NCBI GenBank assembly: GCA_013697245.1
Contig: JACCXH010000054.1
Location: forward strand, 17,234 to 81,233
DNA from: Bacteroidota bacterium
GTDB taxonomy: Bacteria; Bacteroidota; Bacteroidia; B-17B0; Aurantibacillaceae
Reading direction: 5' to 3'
DNA: 64,000 nucleotides
Made by a program: the position numbers and the translations under genes. Of this stretch, positions 54,546 through 63,328 are shown one piece after another (position 1 is the stretch's first letter; each line of letters opens with the position of its first letter). The notes under the pieces are model-generated. The model was not told where the DNA came from. It ran no database searches and worked only from the letters and a program-made list of their open reading frames with translations.

Positions 54546-55349
54546 ATGAATGCGATAGCTATTGACTTTTCAGGAATTATCTTAATGTTGGCACTCGGTC
54601 TTCGTCATGGATTAGACCCAGACCATATTGCACTAATTGACGGCCTTACCTTACGCTTTAATGAAACAAAACCCTCACTTGCAAAATGGGTAGGTACATT
54701 ATTTGCAACCGGGCATGGGTTGGTAGTTACTGTTATTGCAGTATTGGTAAGCCTGTTTAGTCAACAATTTAAATTGCCCGAATGGTTTTTTAATATAGCC
54801 GAATGGGTTCCTGTTTTTCTACTATTGCTTGTTGGCACATTAAACTTAAAGGCGCTAATTATGCCGGGTAATTATAGTGTATTTGGATGGAAATTATCTT
54901 TATTGCCAAAATCACTAAAAAATAGTGTTAATCCATTTTCAGTTATTTTAATTGGAATTTTATTTGCAACTGTGTTTGATACCGCTACTCAAGCTGCCGC
55001 TTGGGGTTATGCGGCCTCAGCCAAAGGCGGCACGCTAGGGGCATTAATAATGGGTCTGATTTTTTCGGCAGGAATGATTGCTACTGATACAGTTGACGGT
55101 AGAATTTTGCATAGCATTTTAAATAGAACAAAAGATCAAGCCGCAATTTTAAATTATCGCAAATGGATCGGTTGGGCGATCGTTATCATTTCATTTACTG
55201 TAGCAGGATATAAAATTATCAGTACTTTTTTTCCATCTATTCAATTAAGTAATACAACAAACTCCTTAATTGGCTTAGGCTTTATGTTATTTATAGTGGC
55301 AATTTATTCCGTAACAATTATTAAAAATTTCAAACTTCAACGAAACTAA
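54546..55349 (+). CDS. NiCoT-family transition-metal permease
   Basis: A 267-residue protein with seven helices. RHGLDPDHIALIDG is the exact HX4DH signature of NiCoT transporters, and GLRHGLDPDHI, LFATGHGLVV and FDTATQAAAWGY are the other conserved blocks. Characterised members import Ni2+ or Co2+. Presence beside an RcnA-like protein and under a probable zinc regulator suggests zinc or a substitute metal is moved here; this is inference. Confidence 0.86.
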   Translation: MNAIAIDFSGIILMLALGLRHGLDPDHIALIDGLTLRFNETKPSLAKWVGTLFATGHGLVVTVIAVLVSLFSQQFKLPEWFFNIAEWVPVFLLLLVGTLNLKALIMPGNYSVFGWKLSLLPKSLKNSVNPFSVILIGILFATVFDTATQAAAWGYAASAKGGTLGALIMGLIFSAGMIATDTVDGRILHSILNRTKDQAAILNYRKWIGWAIVIISFTVAGYKIISTFFPSIQLSNTTNSLIGLGFMLFIVAIYSVTIIKNFKLQRN

Positions 55350-55351
55350 AA

Positions 55352-55702
55352 ATGGATATCAGGGATTTAAGCAAAATACAAAAGCACGTTTTTTTCTGTA
55401 ATGGCGATGCTTGTACCTTAAAAGGGAGTATTGAAACTACAAAATCAATTAGGGCTGAAATAAAAAAATGTGGTTTGCATAAACATATACACACCACTAA
55501 AACGTTATGCAACAGCAGGTGCGAAGATGGCCCTGTAATAATGGTTTATCCTGATAACACATGGTATAAAGAGATGACTCCTGAGGTAGCGGAAACATTT
55601 GTTCAGAAGCATTTAATTAATAACGAGGTATTCGAAAACAAACTTTTATACAAAGCAGGCTCAACTAGTATTTACAGTAATTCGGTTATAACAATAGGGT
55701 AA
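55352..55702 (+). CDS. Thioredoxin-like [2Fe-2S] ferredoxin-domain protein
   Basis: A 116-residue protein. CNGDACTLKGS near the N-terminus and CNSRCEDGPVIMVYPDNTWY further on supply the four cysteines in the C-x4-C ... C-x3-C order of thioredoxin-like 2Fe-2S ferredoxins. It starts two bases after the NiCoT gene. Its electron partner is unknown. Such ferredoxins occur with cobalamin and CobW genes elsewhere; here, next to two COG0523 GTPases, it may link iron-sulfur or redox state to metal allocation. Confidence 0.78.
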   Translation: MDIRDLSKIQKHVFFCNGDACTLKGSIETTKSIRAEIKKCGLHKHIHTTKTLCNSRCEDGPVIMVYPDNTWYKEMTPEVAETFVQKHLINNEVFENKLLYKAGSTSIYSNSVITIG

Positions 55703-55704
55703 TC

Positions 55705-55989
55705 ATGAAAAACTATTTTAATAAGCAGGTAGATTCAGACAGTAAGGAAATCTCAATAAAAATTAAACAATGGGTAAAAACATATTTTAGGTTGCCCGAC
55801 GAAGGATGCGTTGTTATGGTATCTGAATTAACGTGTGCTGATGAAGGTTGTCCTGATATAGAAACTGTAATAAGTATTTTAATGAAGCCTGAGGCTAAGA
55901 TTTTAAAAATTAATAAACCTACAGCACTTATCAGGATTCATGATATTCAGGCCTTAGGCGAAAAACATTTAGCGGAAAATATAATTTAA
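55705..55989 (+). CDS. Small Cys-x4-Cys protein of the COG0523 neighbourhood
   Basis: A 94-residue cytosolic protein with no named family that I can assign. The central ELTCADEGCPDIETVISIL holds Cys-x4-Cys-Pro, a likely metal or cluster site, followed by a strand-rich end (ALIRIHDIQAL). I believe similar proteins sit beside COG0523 genes in other phyla, but this needs a search. Start two bases after the ferredoxin stop, so the pair is coupled. Confidence 0.7.
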   Translation: MKNYFNKQVDSDSKEISIKIKQWVKTYFRLPDEGCVVMVSELTCADEGCPDIETVISILMKPEAKILKINKPTALIRIHDIQALGEKHLAENII

Positions 55990-56000
55990 AACAAATAGAA

Positions 56001-57452
56001 ATGGAAACAAAACATACAATACCCGTAACAGTATTAACTGGCTTTCTTGGGTCAGGAAAAACAACTTTGTTAAATAGAATACTAAGCGAAAATCACGGAA
56101 AGAAAATAGCCGTAATTGAAAATGAATTTGGTGAAGTTGGCGTTGACAATGAGTTGGTAATAGGTGCCGATGAAGAAATATTTGAAATGAATAATGGTTG
56201 CATCTGCTGCACAGTTCGCGGCGATTTGATTCGTATACTCGATCAGTTAATGAAACGAAAAGATAAACTGGATTACATCATCATCGAAACGACAGGCATG
56301 GCAAATCCGGCACCAGTAGCTCAAACTTTTTGGGTAGATGATGAAATGAGAGAAAGCTTTAGCCTTGATGCAATTATAACCATTGTTGACGCTAAACACG
56401 TATGGCTCCATATTGACAACAGTTCTGAGTGCCAAGAACAAATTGCATTTGCAGATGTGATTTTGCTAAATAAAATTGATTTGGTAAGTGAACAGGAATT
56501 GGAAAAACTGGAGCAGAAAATAAAATCCATGAATTCTCAAGCAAAACTCTATAAATCAAAAGATGCTAATATTGATCTGAACTCCATTTTAAATATAAAA
56601 GCATTTGATTTAGATGCAAAAGTAGAATTAAATCCCGGTATTTTAATTGAGGAAGTTCCATTTGAATGGTGTGGCATATTTGACTTTAATAATGAAGAGT
56701 ATCAGATAAAAATGACTGATGGACCTGATCCTTCTATTGATGTTGTTATTGTTGCATTAAATGATAATTCAGATGTCGAAATTGAAAAAGCAAAAAAATC
56801 AACTGTAAAAATATTTTCAGAAGAATATAAAGAAATTAAGCCGGATAAATTTTTGAATGCTAACCGTGCTCACAATCGTTTGTTAATTACTGGTGATCAA
56901 CAAACCTACTATTTTAAGCCTTCTAAAAAAGGATTTTATGCCATCTTCACTCAGCATGGCCCTGAGGAGTTTAATATGCAGTTTGAATCTAGCAGGGCAA
57001 AGAGTTCTGCCACGGAGCCCAGCGGGATAAAGAAATCAACAAATAAAATTTCCTTGGATAATTTAAAAATTGCATCTCAAAATCTTATTCTGCCACTTAA
57101 GGAAATTGAATTTGCACACAGCCATGAGCATGATAACGCAGTATCATCAGTTGGAATTGAAGATGAAAGCGCATTAAACATTGAAAAAGTAAATGAATGG
57201 ATATCATGGTTGCTACGTGAAAAAGGAACAGATATTTTTAGAATGAAGGGAATACTCAACATTCATGGTAATGATGAGCGTTTTGTTTTTCAAGGGGTAC
57301 ACATGCTTTTTGACGCACAAGCAGATAGAAAATGGCGTGCTGATGAAAAGCGTAGAAATCAACTTGTGTTCATTGGAAAAAATTTAGACCGGGAAGAATT
57401 AGTAAATGGATTTAAAAAATGTATAGTTAAAAATCAACCAAAACTTGCATAA
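56001..57452 (+). CDS. COG0523 GTPase, second copy with an inserted domain
   Basis: A 483-residue G3E GTPase. FLGSGKTTLLNRIL, CxCC in NGCICCTVRGDL, IIETTGMANP and NKIDL are intact. Between the GTPase part and the C-terminal CobW_C-like region (~400-480) is an extra domain of ~130 residues (~210-340) with KPSKKGFYAIFTQHGPEEF, plus HSHEHD around residue 375 as an added metal site. It is longer and distinct from the copy at 52572, so the two probably serve different clients. Confidence 0.88.
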   Translation: METKHTIPVTVLTGFLGSGKTTLLNRILSENHGKKIAVIENEFGEVGVDNELVIGADEEIFEMNNGCICCTVRGDLIRILDQLMKRKDKLDYIIIETTGMANPAPVAQTFWVDDEMRESFSLDAIITIVDAKHVWLHIDNSSECQEQIAFADVILLNKIDLVSEQELEKLEQKIKSMNSQAKLYKSKDANIDLNSILNIKAFDLDAKVELNPGILIEEVPFEWCGIFDFNNEEYQIKMTDGPDPSIDVVIVALNDNSDVEIEKAKKSTVKIFSEEYKEIKPDKFLNANRAHNRLLITGDQQTYYFKPSKKGFYAIFTQHGPEEFNMQFESSRAKSSATEPSGIKKSTNKISLDNLKIASQNLILPLKEIEFAHSHEHDNAVSSVGIEDESALNIEKVNEWISWLLREKGTDIFRMKGILNIHGNDERFVFQGVHMLFDAQADRKWRADEKRRNQLVFIGKNLDREELVNGFKKCIVKNQPKLA

Positions 57453-58504
57453 TGGTGAACCATCTCAAAATAAATAAAATTGCGGAATCGCAAAACGAGT
57501 ATAAAATCTGGGAAACCTTATTAGATGATTACATCATAGGCATAGGCTGGACTAATGATAATACTTTGATTGCAGCATTAACATCTGCCGGTAATTTTGC
57601 GGTTCTAAATCATCAACTTCAAACAAAACAGCATGATATAAAAGCGCATACTAATGGTGCTATATCTTTAGCAGTTTCGCCAAAAGAAAATAACGCTGTA
57701 ACAACCGGTCAGGATGGGTTTATGAGATTATGGGACATCGAAAGTGGCAAGCTCTTAAAAGAAGTAAAGATGCAAACACTTTGGGTTGAACATGCAACTT
57801 GGTCATTCGATGGTAAATATTTTGCCGTAAGCGCAGGCAATACACTAAAAGTTTTTAATAAGGAAGGTATTTTGATTTTTGAATACGACAAACATGAAAG
57901 TACAGTTTCTGGTATTGAATGGCGCAGTGATAGTATGGCGTTTGCTACAGCATGTTATGGCGGCGTTCGTCTTTTTGAAATAGATAAACAGCAGCCATAT
58001 AAATTTTTAGAATGGAAAAACTCTATGCTATCCTTATCTTGGAGTCCTGATGATCAATACATAGCTTGCGGCACACAGGACTCACGCGTTCATTTCTTTC
58101 CGCTTCCATATACAGATGGGGCTGATTTTGAAATGAATGGTTACAAGGGTAAAGTAAAAATTCTTAATTGGACAAACGATGCCAAATACTTTCTTACTAA
58201 TTGTTGGGATGAAATAGTTGTTTGGAAATTTGCGGGCAAAAGTCCTCAAGGGCAATCGCCTATTACTCTAAATGGACATTTATCAAAAATTACTCAAGCT
58301 GAATTTCAAAATAGAAATACGTTTTTAGCTTCGGGTGACGATTCTGGAATGGTGTTATTTTTTGATGTGGAGATAGGTGACAAATTTATAACAGGAATAA
58401 AATTGCAGAATCCGATAAGCAAAATAGAATGGTCTGCGGATGATAACTTATTAGCTGTAGGTACCGCTCATGGGGAAATTATTATTATGGAATCGCCAGC
58501 GTAA
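57452..58504 (+). CDS. WD40 repeat protein coupled to the COG0523 gene
   Basis: A 350-residue cytosolic propeller with about seven WD40 blades: GQDGFMRLWDIESGKLL, HATWSFDGKYFAVSAGN, SLSWSPDDQYIACGTQD, EIVVWKF and LASGDDSGMVLFFDVE are clear. There is no signal peptide. Its ATG shares one base with the GTPase stop (TAATG), so it is made in fixed ratio with it. WD40 proteins are scaffolds; a role in holding the GTPase and its client is the simplest inference. No enzymatic motif. Confidence 0.87.
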   Translation: MVNHLKINKIAESQNEYKIWETLLDDYIIGIGWTNDNTLIAALTSAGNFAVLNHQLQTKQHDIKAHTNGAISLAVSPKENNAVTTGQDGFMRLWDIESGKLLKEVKMQTLWVEHATWSFDGKYFAVSAGNTLKVFNKEGILIFEYDKHESTVSGIEWRSDSMAFATACYGGVRLFEIDKQQPYKFLEWKNSMLSLSWSPDDQYIACGTQDSRVHFFPLPYTDGADFEMNGYKGKVKILNWTNDAKYFLTNCWDEIVVWKFAGKSPQGQSPITLNGHLSKITQAEFQNRNTFLASGDDSGMVLFFDVEIGDKFITGIKLQNPISKIEWSADDNLLAVGTAHGEIIIMESPA

Positions 58505-58519
58505 AATAAATTATATAGC

Positions 58520-58837
58520 ATGACAAAGAAGTTAAAAATAATAGGTGTTTGCCTTACTGCAATTTGGACATTAAGTTGCCAAAGAAATATAGAGGAAACC
58601 AGATCGCTAAAAGTAGAAAAAAATGATTCTGTTTTAGTAGTTAGCTTGCCTAAAGCGGGCTGTGAAAATTGTCAAAAAATAATTGAAGAAGGACTTAATA
58701 ATGACCTTGGAATAAAACAAACCATATTGAATTTAAATACAAAAATCGTATCTGTGGTTTATGATCCAAAAAAAACAACTTCTAAAATTATCACGGATAA
58801 AATAATAGATCTCAGTTATAAAATGCCTTGTAAGTAA
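58520..58837 (+). CDS. Lipoprotein with heavy-metal-associated (HMA) domain
   Basis: A 105-residue protein: signal peptide with lipobox-like LSCQ (cysteine at about residue 20), then an HMA fold: SVLVVSLPKAGCENCQKIIE (GCxxC metal site), ILNLNTKIVSVVYDPKKT, SKIITDKIIDLSY. The HMA motif is complete. Being a periplasmic lipoprotein, it probably carries metal between the outer membrane and the inner-membrane transporter. Confidence 0.8.
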   Translation: MTKKLKIIGVCLTAIWTLSCQRNIEETRSLKVEKNDSVLVVSLPKAGCENCQKIIEEGLNNDLGIKQTILNLNTKIVSVVYDPKKTTSKIITDKIIDLSYKMPCK

Positions 58838-58861
58838 ATAATGTAAGTCTCTAAAGAAAAC

Positions 58862-58942
58862 ATGAAAATTCAAATAACAAAAATTGTTGTATTAATTAAC
58901 GTAGATTCCGATAAAGCACTATTGGATTACACGAATGAATAA
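58862..58942 (+). CDS. 26-codon small ORF overlapping the TonB receptor start
   Basis: ATG 58862 to TAA 58942 encodes MKIQITKIVVLINVDSDKAL and six more residues. It overlaps the receptor ATG (58935) by 8 bases in another frame, the layout of a translationally coupled leader peptide. No homology is claimed, and it may be chance. Confidence 0.3.
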   Translation: MKIQITKIVVLINVDSDKALLDYTNE

Positions 58943-61286
58943 ATTCTTTCTCTACATATCAATTTTTTTTATTTCGACCTTAGCAATTCATGCGCAGAGC
59001 GACACGTGCAAAAACAGTTTATATGGTAAAATTATAGATGAACATGATCGTAAACCTCTTGAGTTTGCCTCGGTTTATATTGTGGAGTTGGCTAAAGGGG
59101 CGGTTTCTGATAATAAAGGAAGGTATAAAATAGAAGATATATGTAATGGAATCTATACCGTTAAAATCTCGCATATTGGTTGCGAATCTTTGCAATCAAA
59201 AATAATCGTTAAAGGAAAAACTAATCAGAATTTTTACCCGGAACATCATGCAGAAATATTAAAAGACATTGAAATAACAGCTCAGAAATTAGTTGAACAA
59301 ACTACTCAAACAAAAAATGATGTTTCTGAAGAAAAATTAAACCAATCTAAAGGACAGTCTCTCGGCGAATCGCTTAAGAGTATTACAGGTGTTAATTCGC
59401 TTAATACTGGCAACTCTATATCAAAGCCAATTATACATGGTATGCATAGTAACCGAATTCTTATTTTGAATAATGGTGTCAGGCAGGAAGGTCAACAATG
59501 GGGCGTTGAGCATGCTCCAGAAATAGATCCGTTTACCGCAAACAAACTTTCTGTTATTAAAGGTGCTAATAGTGTAAGATATGGTTCAGATGCTATTGCA
59601 GGTGTTGTAATTGTGGAAAGTAAACCTTTGCGGGATTCTGCGGGGATAAATGGCGAGGTAAACTTAGTTGGTATGACCAATGGAAAAGCCGGAACTGCTT
59701 CGGCTTATTTAGAAGGAAATTTTAATAGACTTAAAGCATTTTCATGGAGAGTTCAAGGTACACTTAAACAAACAGGAACAGTATCAGCACCCAATTATAT
59801 TTTAGTAAATACTGGATTGAGAGAGTCTAATTTTTCCTACACGCTTGGTTGGAAAAAAAAGAAATACGGCGCAGAAATATTTTACAGTCAGTTCAATACA
59901 ACCCTTGGGATATTTGGTGCCTCCCACATTGGAAATATTACGGATTTAAATACTGCATTTAAAAGTCCTGTTCCATTGGAAACTGGCCCTTTTACTTATA
60001 AAATTGGAAGGCCATATCAAAACATTGAACACGAATTGTTTAAAGCTAAAATGTACATTGTTACAGGCGTCAAAGGAAAATTATCAGTGACGTATGCAAG
60101 GCAATATAATTTACGTAATGAATATGATAAACACAAACCATTAAATGATTCATTGGCAGCATTGAATAAACCCGAACTTCAATTTGAGCTTACTACTCAT
60201 TCAGCGGATATTATTTGGGAACATAACCAAGTAAAACATTTTACTGGAAGCATAGGATTTAGCGGATTAACCCAAGGTAACACGTATGAGGGTCGAGCTC
60301 TAATTCCAAATTTTAGAAATTATAATGGAGGTATTTTTTGGATTGAAAGATGGAGGAGAAATAAATTTGAATTGGAAGCAGGAATACGTTATGACTATAA
60401 ACGATTGCAGGTTTATAAGTACCAGTATGTAAGTTATGCAACTTATCAGCTAGTAACTCCTGTGCATACCTTTGAAAATGTAAGCGGAAATGTGGGAGCA
60501 ATTTATAAACCGGGTTCAAATATAAACTTAGCTTTTAATTTGGGAACAGCTTGGCGTGCGCCCTCTGTAAGTGAATTGTATAGTTATGGTTTACATCATG
60601 GTGCCGCCGCAATTGAATATGGGGATAATACCCTTAAATCCGAAAGAACGTACAATGGAATTTTCACCTTGCGTTATACACCTTCCAAAAGAATCACTAT
60701 TGAAGTCTCACCTTATCTACATTATGTAAATAATTTTATTTATCGTCAGCCTGCAACTGTACCAGTAGTTACCATTCGTGGTGCTTTTCCGGCGTTTTAT
60801 TACAAACAAACGGATGCTACCTTAAAAGGCTGTGATTTTTATTTGAACTATAAATTCACGAATTCAATTGAACTAACCGGAAAGGCGTCTATTTTACGAG
60901 CATGGAATAATACTGAAAATAATTGGCTTATTATGATGCCTTCAGATAGGTATGAAAGTGAAATTACTTATCGCTTTAAAAATTATAAAAAATTAAATTC
61001 CTCATATTTATCTGCCTCTGTTTTATATGTCACAAAACAATGGCGTGTTCCCGCTAACAGTGATTTTGTTGCGCCACCTTCTGAATATTACACGTTTAAT
61101 ATTCATGGTTCATGTTCTATAAAAATTAAAAATCAGAATATTGAACTGGGAGTAAGTGTATTTAACCTTTTAAACAAAACATACAGAGATTACCTTGATA
61201 GGTTCCGATACTTTACGGATGCGATGGGAAGAAATATTACGTTCCGAATAAAAGTTCCGTTTAATATAAATTTAAAATCTAAATAA
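58935..61286 (+). CDS. TonB-dependent outer-membrane receptor (probable zinc/metal uptake)
   Basis: A 783-residue receptor: signal peptide (1-20), CarboxypepD_reg-like domain (~28-105, LYGKIIDEHDRKPLEFASVY), plug domain (~125-235, PIIHGMHSNRILILNNGVRQ, then VEHAPEIDPFTANKLSVIKG) and a beta barrel ending in an aromatic-rich strand (DYLDRFRYFTDAMGRNITF). There is no SusD partner. The gene order with HMA and His-rich lipoproteins, and with COG0523 genes, makes it a ZnuD-like metal receptor candidate. Confidence 0.88.
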   Translation: MNKFFLYISIFFISTLAIHAQSDTCKNSLYGKIIDEHDRKPLEFASVYIVELAKGAVSDNKGRYKIEDICNGIYTVKISHIGCESLQSKIIVKGKTNQNFYPEHHAEILKDIEITAQKLVEQTTQTKNDVSEEKLNQSKGQSLGESLKSITGVNSLNTGNSISKPIIHGMHSNRILILNNGVRQEGQQWGVEHAPEIDPFTANKLSVIKGANSVRYGSDAIAGVVIVESKPLRDSAGINGEVNLVGMTNGKAGTASAYLEGNFNRLKAFSWRVQGTLKQTGTVSAPNYILVNTGLRESNFSYTLGWKKKKYGAEIFYSQFNTTLGIFGASHIGNITDLNTAFKSPVPLETGPFTYKIGRPYQNIEHELFKAKMYIVTGVKGKLSVTYARQYNLRNEYDKHKPLNDSLAALNKPELQFELTTHSADIIWEHNQVKHFTGSIGFSGLTQGNTYEGRALIPNFRNYNGGIFWIERWRRNKFELEAGIRYDYKRLQVYKYQYVSYATYQLVTPVHTFENVSGNVGAIYKPGSNINLAFNLGTAWRAPSVSELYSYGLHHGAAAIEYGDNTLKSERTYNGIFTLRYTPSKRITIEVSPYLHYVNNFIYRQPATVPVVTIRGAFPAFYYKQTDATLKGCDFYLNYKFTNSIELTGKASILRAWNNTENNWLIMMPSDRYESEITYRFKNYKKLNSSYLSASVLYVTKQWRVPANSDFVAPPSEYYTFNIHGSCSIKIKNQNIELGVSVFNLLNKTYRDYLDRFRYFTDAMGRNITFRIKVPFNINLKSK

Positions 61287-61322
61287 ATAAACAAAAACCA
61301 ATATAAACAAAAACCAAAAAAA

Positions 61323-61889
61323 ATGAAAAAGAAAACAATCAAATTAATTTTTGCAGCAATGGCTGTAACAGCATTATGGTCGGGCTGTAAAAAAGATAAA
61401 GATCTGGTACCCGTGCCTCAACCTGTAGTGAATGAGCCGGAAGTATTTACTACAATGAAACTTAAATTTGTAGATTCATCAAATGTTTCAAATATTAAGT
61501 ACGCTACTTTCCGTGATCCTGATGCTGACGGTGGCGGTGGCTACGATATTTTTGACACAATTAAATTAGCCCCAAACAAAACATGGATTACTACCATTTT
61601 ATTACTTAACGAAATAGCTTCACCAATTGATACTGTTTCTAATGAAGTGTTAGAAGAAGGCGTAGATCATTTATTTTGTTTTACCCCAACAGGATCAAGT
61701 GCAACAGTTAAACGTACAGACATTGATGCAAATGGGCGCCAGATTGGCCTACAGTCTAAATGGAGAACAAGTACTTTAGGCAACGGAACAATGCAAGTAG
61801 AGTTAAGACACCAACCAGGTGTAAAGGATGGCACATGTTCACCCGGTGTTACTGACATTAGCATTAATTTTATAACTAAGATTCAATAA
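61323..61889 (+). CDS. Lipoprotein accompanying the TonB receptor
   Basis: A 188-residue lipoprotein (lipobox LWSGCKK). The mature protein is beta-rich: VFTTMKLKFVDSS, RDPDADGGGGYDIFDTIKLAP and KTWITTILLLNEIASPID, followed by a conserved acidic region (EVLEEGVDHLFCF). It resembles a Bacteroidota family often placed after metal TonB receptors, which I recognise only by pattern. It starts 36 bp after the receptor. A ligand-capture or receptor-accessory role is inferred. Confidence 0.7.
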   Translation: MKKKTIKLIFAAMAVTALWSGCKKDKDLVPVPQPVVNEPEVFTTMKLKFVDSSNVSNIKYATFRDPDADGGGGYDIFDTIKLAPNKTWITTILLLNEIASPIDTVSNEVLEEGVDHLFCFTPTGSSATVKRTDIDANGRQIGLQSKWRTSTLGNGTMQVELRHQPGVKDGTCSPGVTDISINFITKIQ

Positions 61890-61908
61890 TCATAAAAAAA
61901 ACAGAAAA

Positions 61909-62394
61909 ATGAAAAAAACCATAATATTATTAGCAAGCGTTGTCTTTACAGCGGCCCTTGCATTTACGGCCTGTAATAAAACAAAAATGTACTCTAACCG
62001 CCTTGACGGAGGAGATTGGAAAGTTACAGAGCTGTCAGTAGACGGGAAAAATGAAGCAGAATTACCAAAATGGAATATTGGTGAGTGTGATGTATATAAT
62101 GAAACGTGTACAGGGAACTGGAAAAACGACCACGACCATACCGCAAAATTTATATGGCAATTCCGCGAAAAAGGGAAGAAGTTTGAGATTTCTAATCAAT
62201 CAAAAGTTGAGGATGTAACTGCGGGGTTAATTGGAGATATGTTCTTTCACGCAGAAGAATTGGCTGATCAGTGTGTAAATTTTAGTGGAGTTTATAACGT
62301 GTTAGAACACAAGAAAAAAATGATGAAGTTTGAAAGCACTTCTACAATTGGATTTCCGGGGCAGAAAGTGATTATAAGTATTGAAAAACAATAA
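61909..62394 (+). CDS. Lipoprotein with lipocalin-like domain
   Basis: A 161-residue lipoprotein (signal with AFTACNK). GGDWKVTELSVDGKNEAELP, FIWQFREKGKKFEISNQS and KFESTSTIGFPGQKVIISIE give the strand order of lipocalin-like domains seen in Bacteroidota. CDVYNETCTG and the NDHDHTAKF loop supply Cys and His residues that could bind metal. It is last of the plus-strand cluster, just before a strong terminator. Confidence 0.72.
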   Translation: MKKTIILLASVVFTAALAFTACNKTKMYSNRLDGGDWKVTELSVDGKNEAELPKWNIGECDVYNETCTGNWKNDHDHTAKFIWQFREKGKKFEISNQSKVEDVTAGLIGDMFFHAEELADQCVNFSGVYNVLEHKKKMMKFESTSTIGFPGQKVIISIEKQ

Positions 62395-62442
62395 ATCTAA
62401 AAAAGGAAACTTTCATGATGTAACCTTTTAATAGATTTAGAT

Positions 62443-62506
62443 ACCCTGCCGCTTTTCTCTCTTGCCCTGGTTAAAGGCAAGAGTGTTTTTCACGGCAGGG
62501 TTTTTT
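62443..62506 (+). terminator. Composite terminator ending the metal cluster
   Basis: Outer stem ACCCTGCCG (62443-62451) with CGGCAGGGT (62493-62501), inner stem CTCTTGCC (62459-62466) with GGCAAGAG (62476-62483), then TTTTTT. The two-layer stem is stronger than a simple hairpin. The remaining 62507-62674 shows nothing else. Confidence 0.82.
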
Positions 62507-62674
62507 AATGTGATCAGAAAAAAAATGGTTTTAAATGATTATTAGATTCCTTCAAGACATCATCGTTGCTTCCATATTATATCATCACAATGTTCTAAAT
62601 CATTTTTTAAAGTAAAATGGGTTACTTTTACAGATAATTGGAATTAATATTAAACACCCTAAACGATTAAAAAT

Positions 62675-63160
62675 ATGAAAAAATCTATTTTAAAATTCGC
62701 GGCAATTTTTGCTGTAAGTATTTCTATAATTTCTTGTGGAAGTAATAATGAGTTACACGATAAATTGGCTTTAGAACACAAAACATTAGAATCGGACGAT
62801 TCTTTAATGGAAGCTTCCCACAATCAAATGAATGCTGACCATGAAGCATGGGTAAAACAAGAATCAGAAGTCAATGATACATTAATGCAAACAGAGCATA
62901 AAGCAACCGAAGAAAAACACATGGCGTTAATAGCAAAACATGATGAAATTGTTAAAACCCACCAAACATTAGTTGCAGCGCATCTTGAGCTTGAGAAAGA
63001 GCACGAAGGAGGAAAAACTGAAGCTAGTAAAATCGAAAACGATCACAAGCTAATGATGGATGAGCACTCTAAAATGAAAGCTGAACATGACCAAATTATA
63101 AAAGATCACGAGCAAATGAAAACGGAACACGAAGAAATGTTGAAAACACACAAAAAATAA
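62675..63160 (+). CDS. Lipoprotein with a histidine-heptad coiled coil
   Basis: A 161-residue lipoprotein (lipobox IISCGS) that is otherwise one long helix. In the last ~60 residues histidine recurs every seven residues: AEHDQIIKDHEQMKTEHEEM, and similar spacing is visible earlier (EHK, DHEAW, KHDEIVKTHQ). Histidines preceded by Glu/Asp at one heptad position give a ladder of sites along one face, suitable for zinc or copper binding. It is separated by a terminator from the metal cluster and has its own promoter region. Function is inferred. Confidence 0.72.
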   Translation: MKKSILKFAAIFAVSISIISCGSNNELHDKLALEHKTLESDDSLMEASHNQMNADHEAWVKQESEVNDTLMQTEHKATEEKHMALIAKHDEIVKTHQTLVAAHLELEKEHEGGKTEASKIENDHKLMMDEHSKMKAEHDQIIKDHEQMKTEHEEMLKTHKK

Positions 63161-63178
63161 TCTTTTTAACCTTTTAAC

Positions 63179-63211
63179 AAAAGCCCCATAAATAATATTT
63201 TGGGGCTTTTT
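63179..63211 (+). terminator. Terminator of the His-heptad lipoprotein gene
   Basis: AAAAGCCCC (63179-63187) pairs with GGGGCTTTT (63202-63210), 14-nt loop, T-rich tail. Confidence 0.85.
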
Positions 63212-63328
63212 AATATATATTTAAAAGTTAGATTCCGCTAAGCTTTTTATGCTCTTAAGTTACTACTATCAAAGTTATTAACAGTAAAAATAACTAATAT
63301 GAATTATTGACCCCTACCTTGACCCCGA

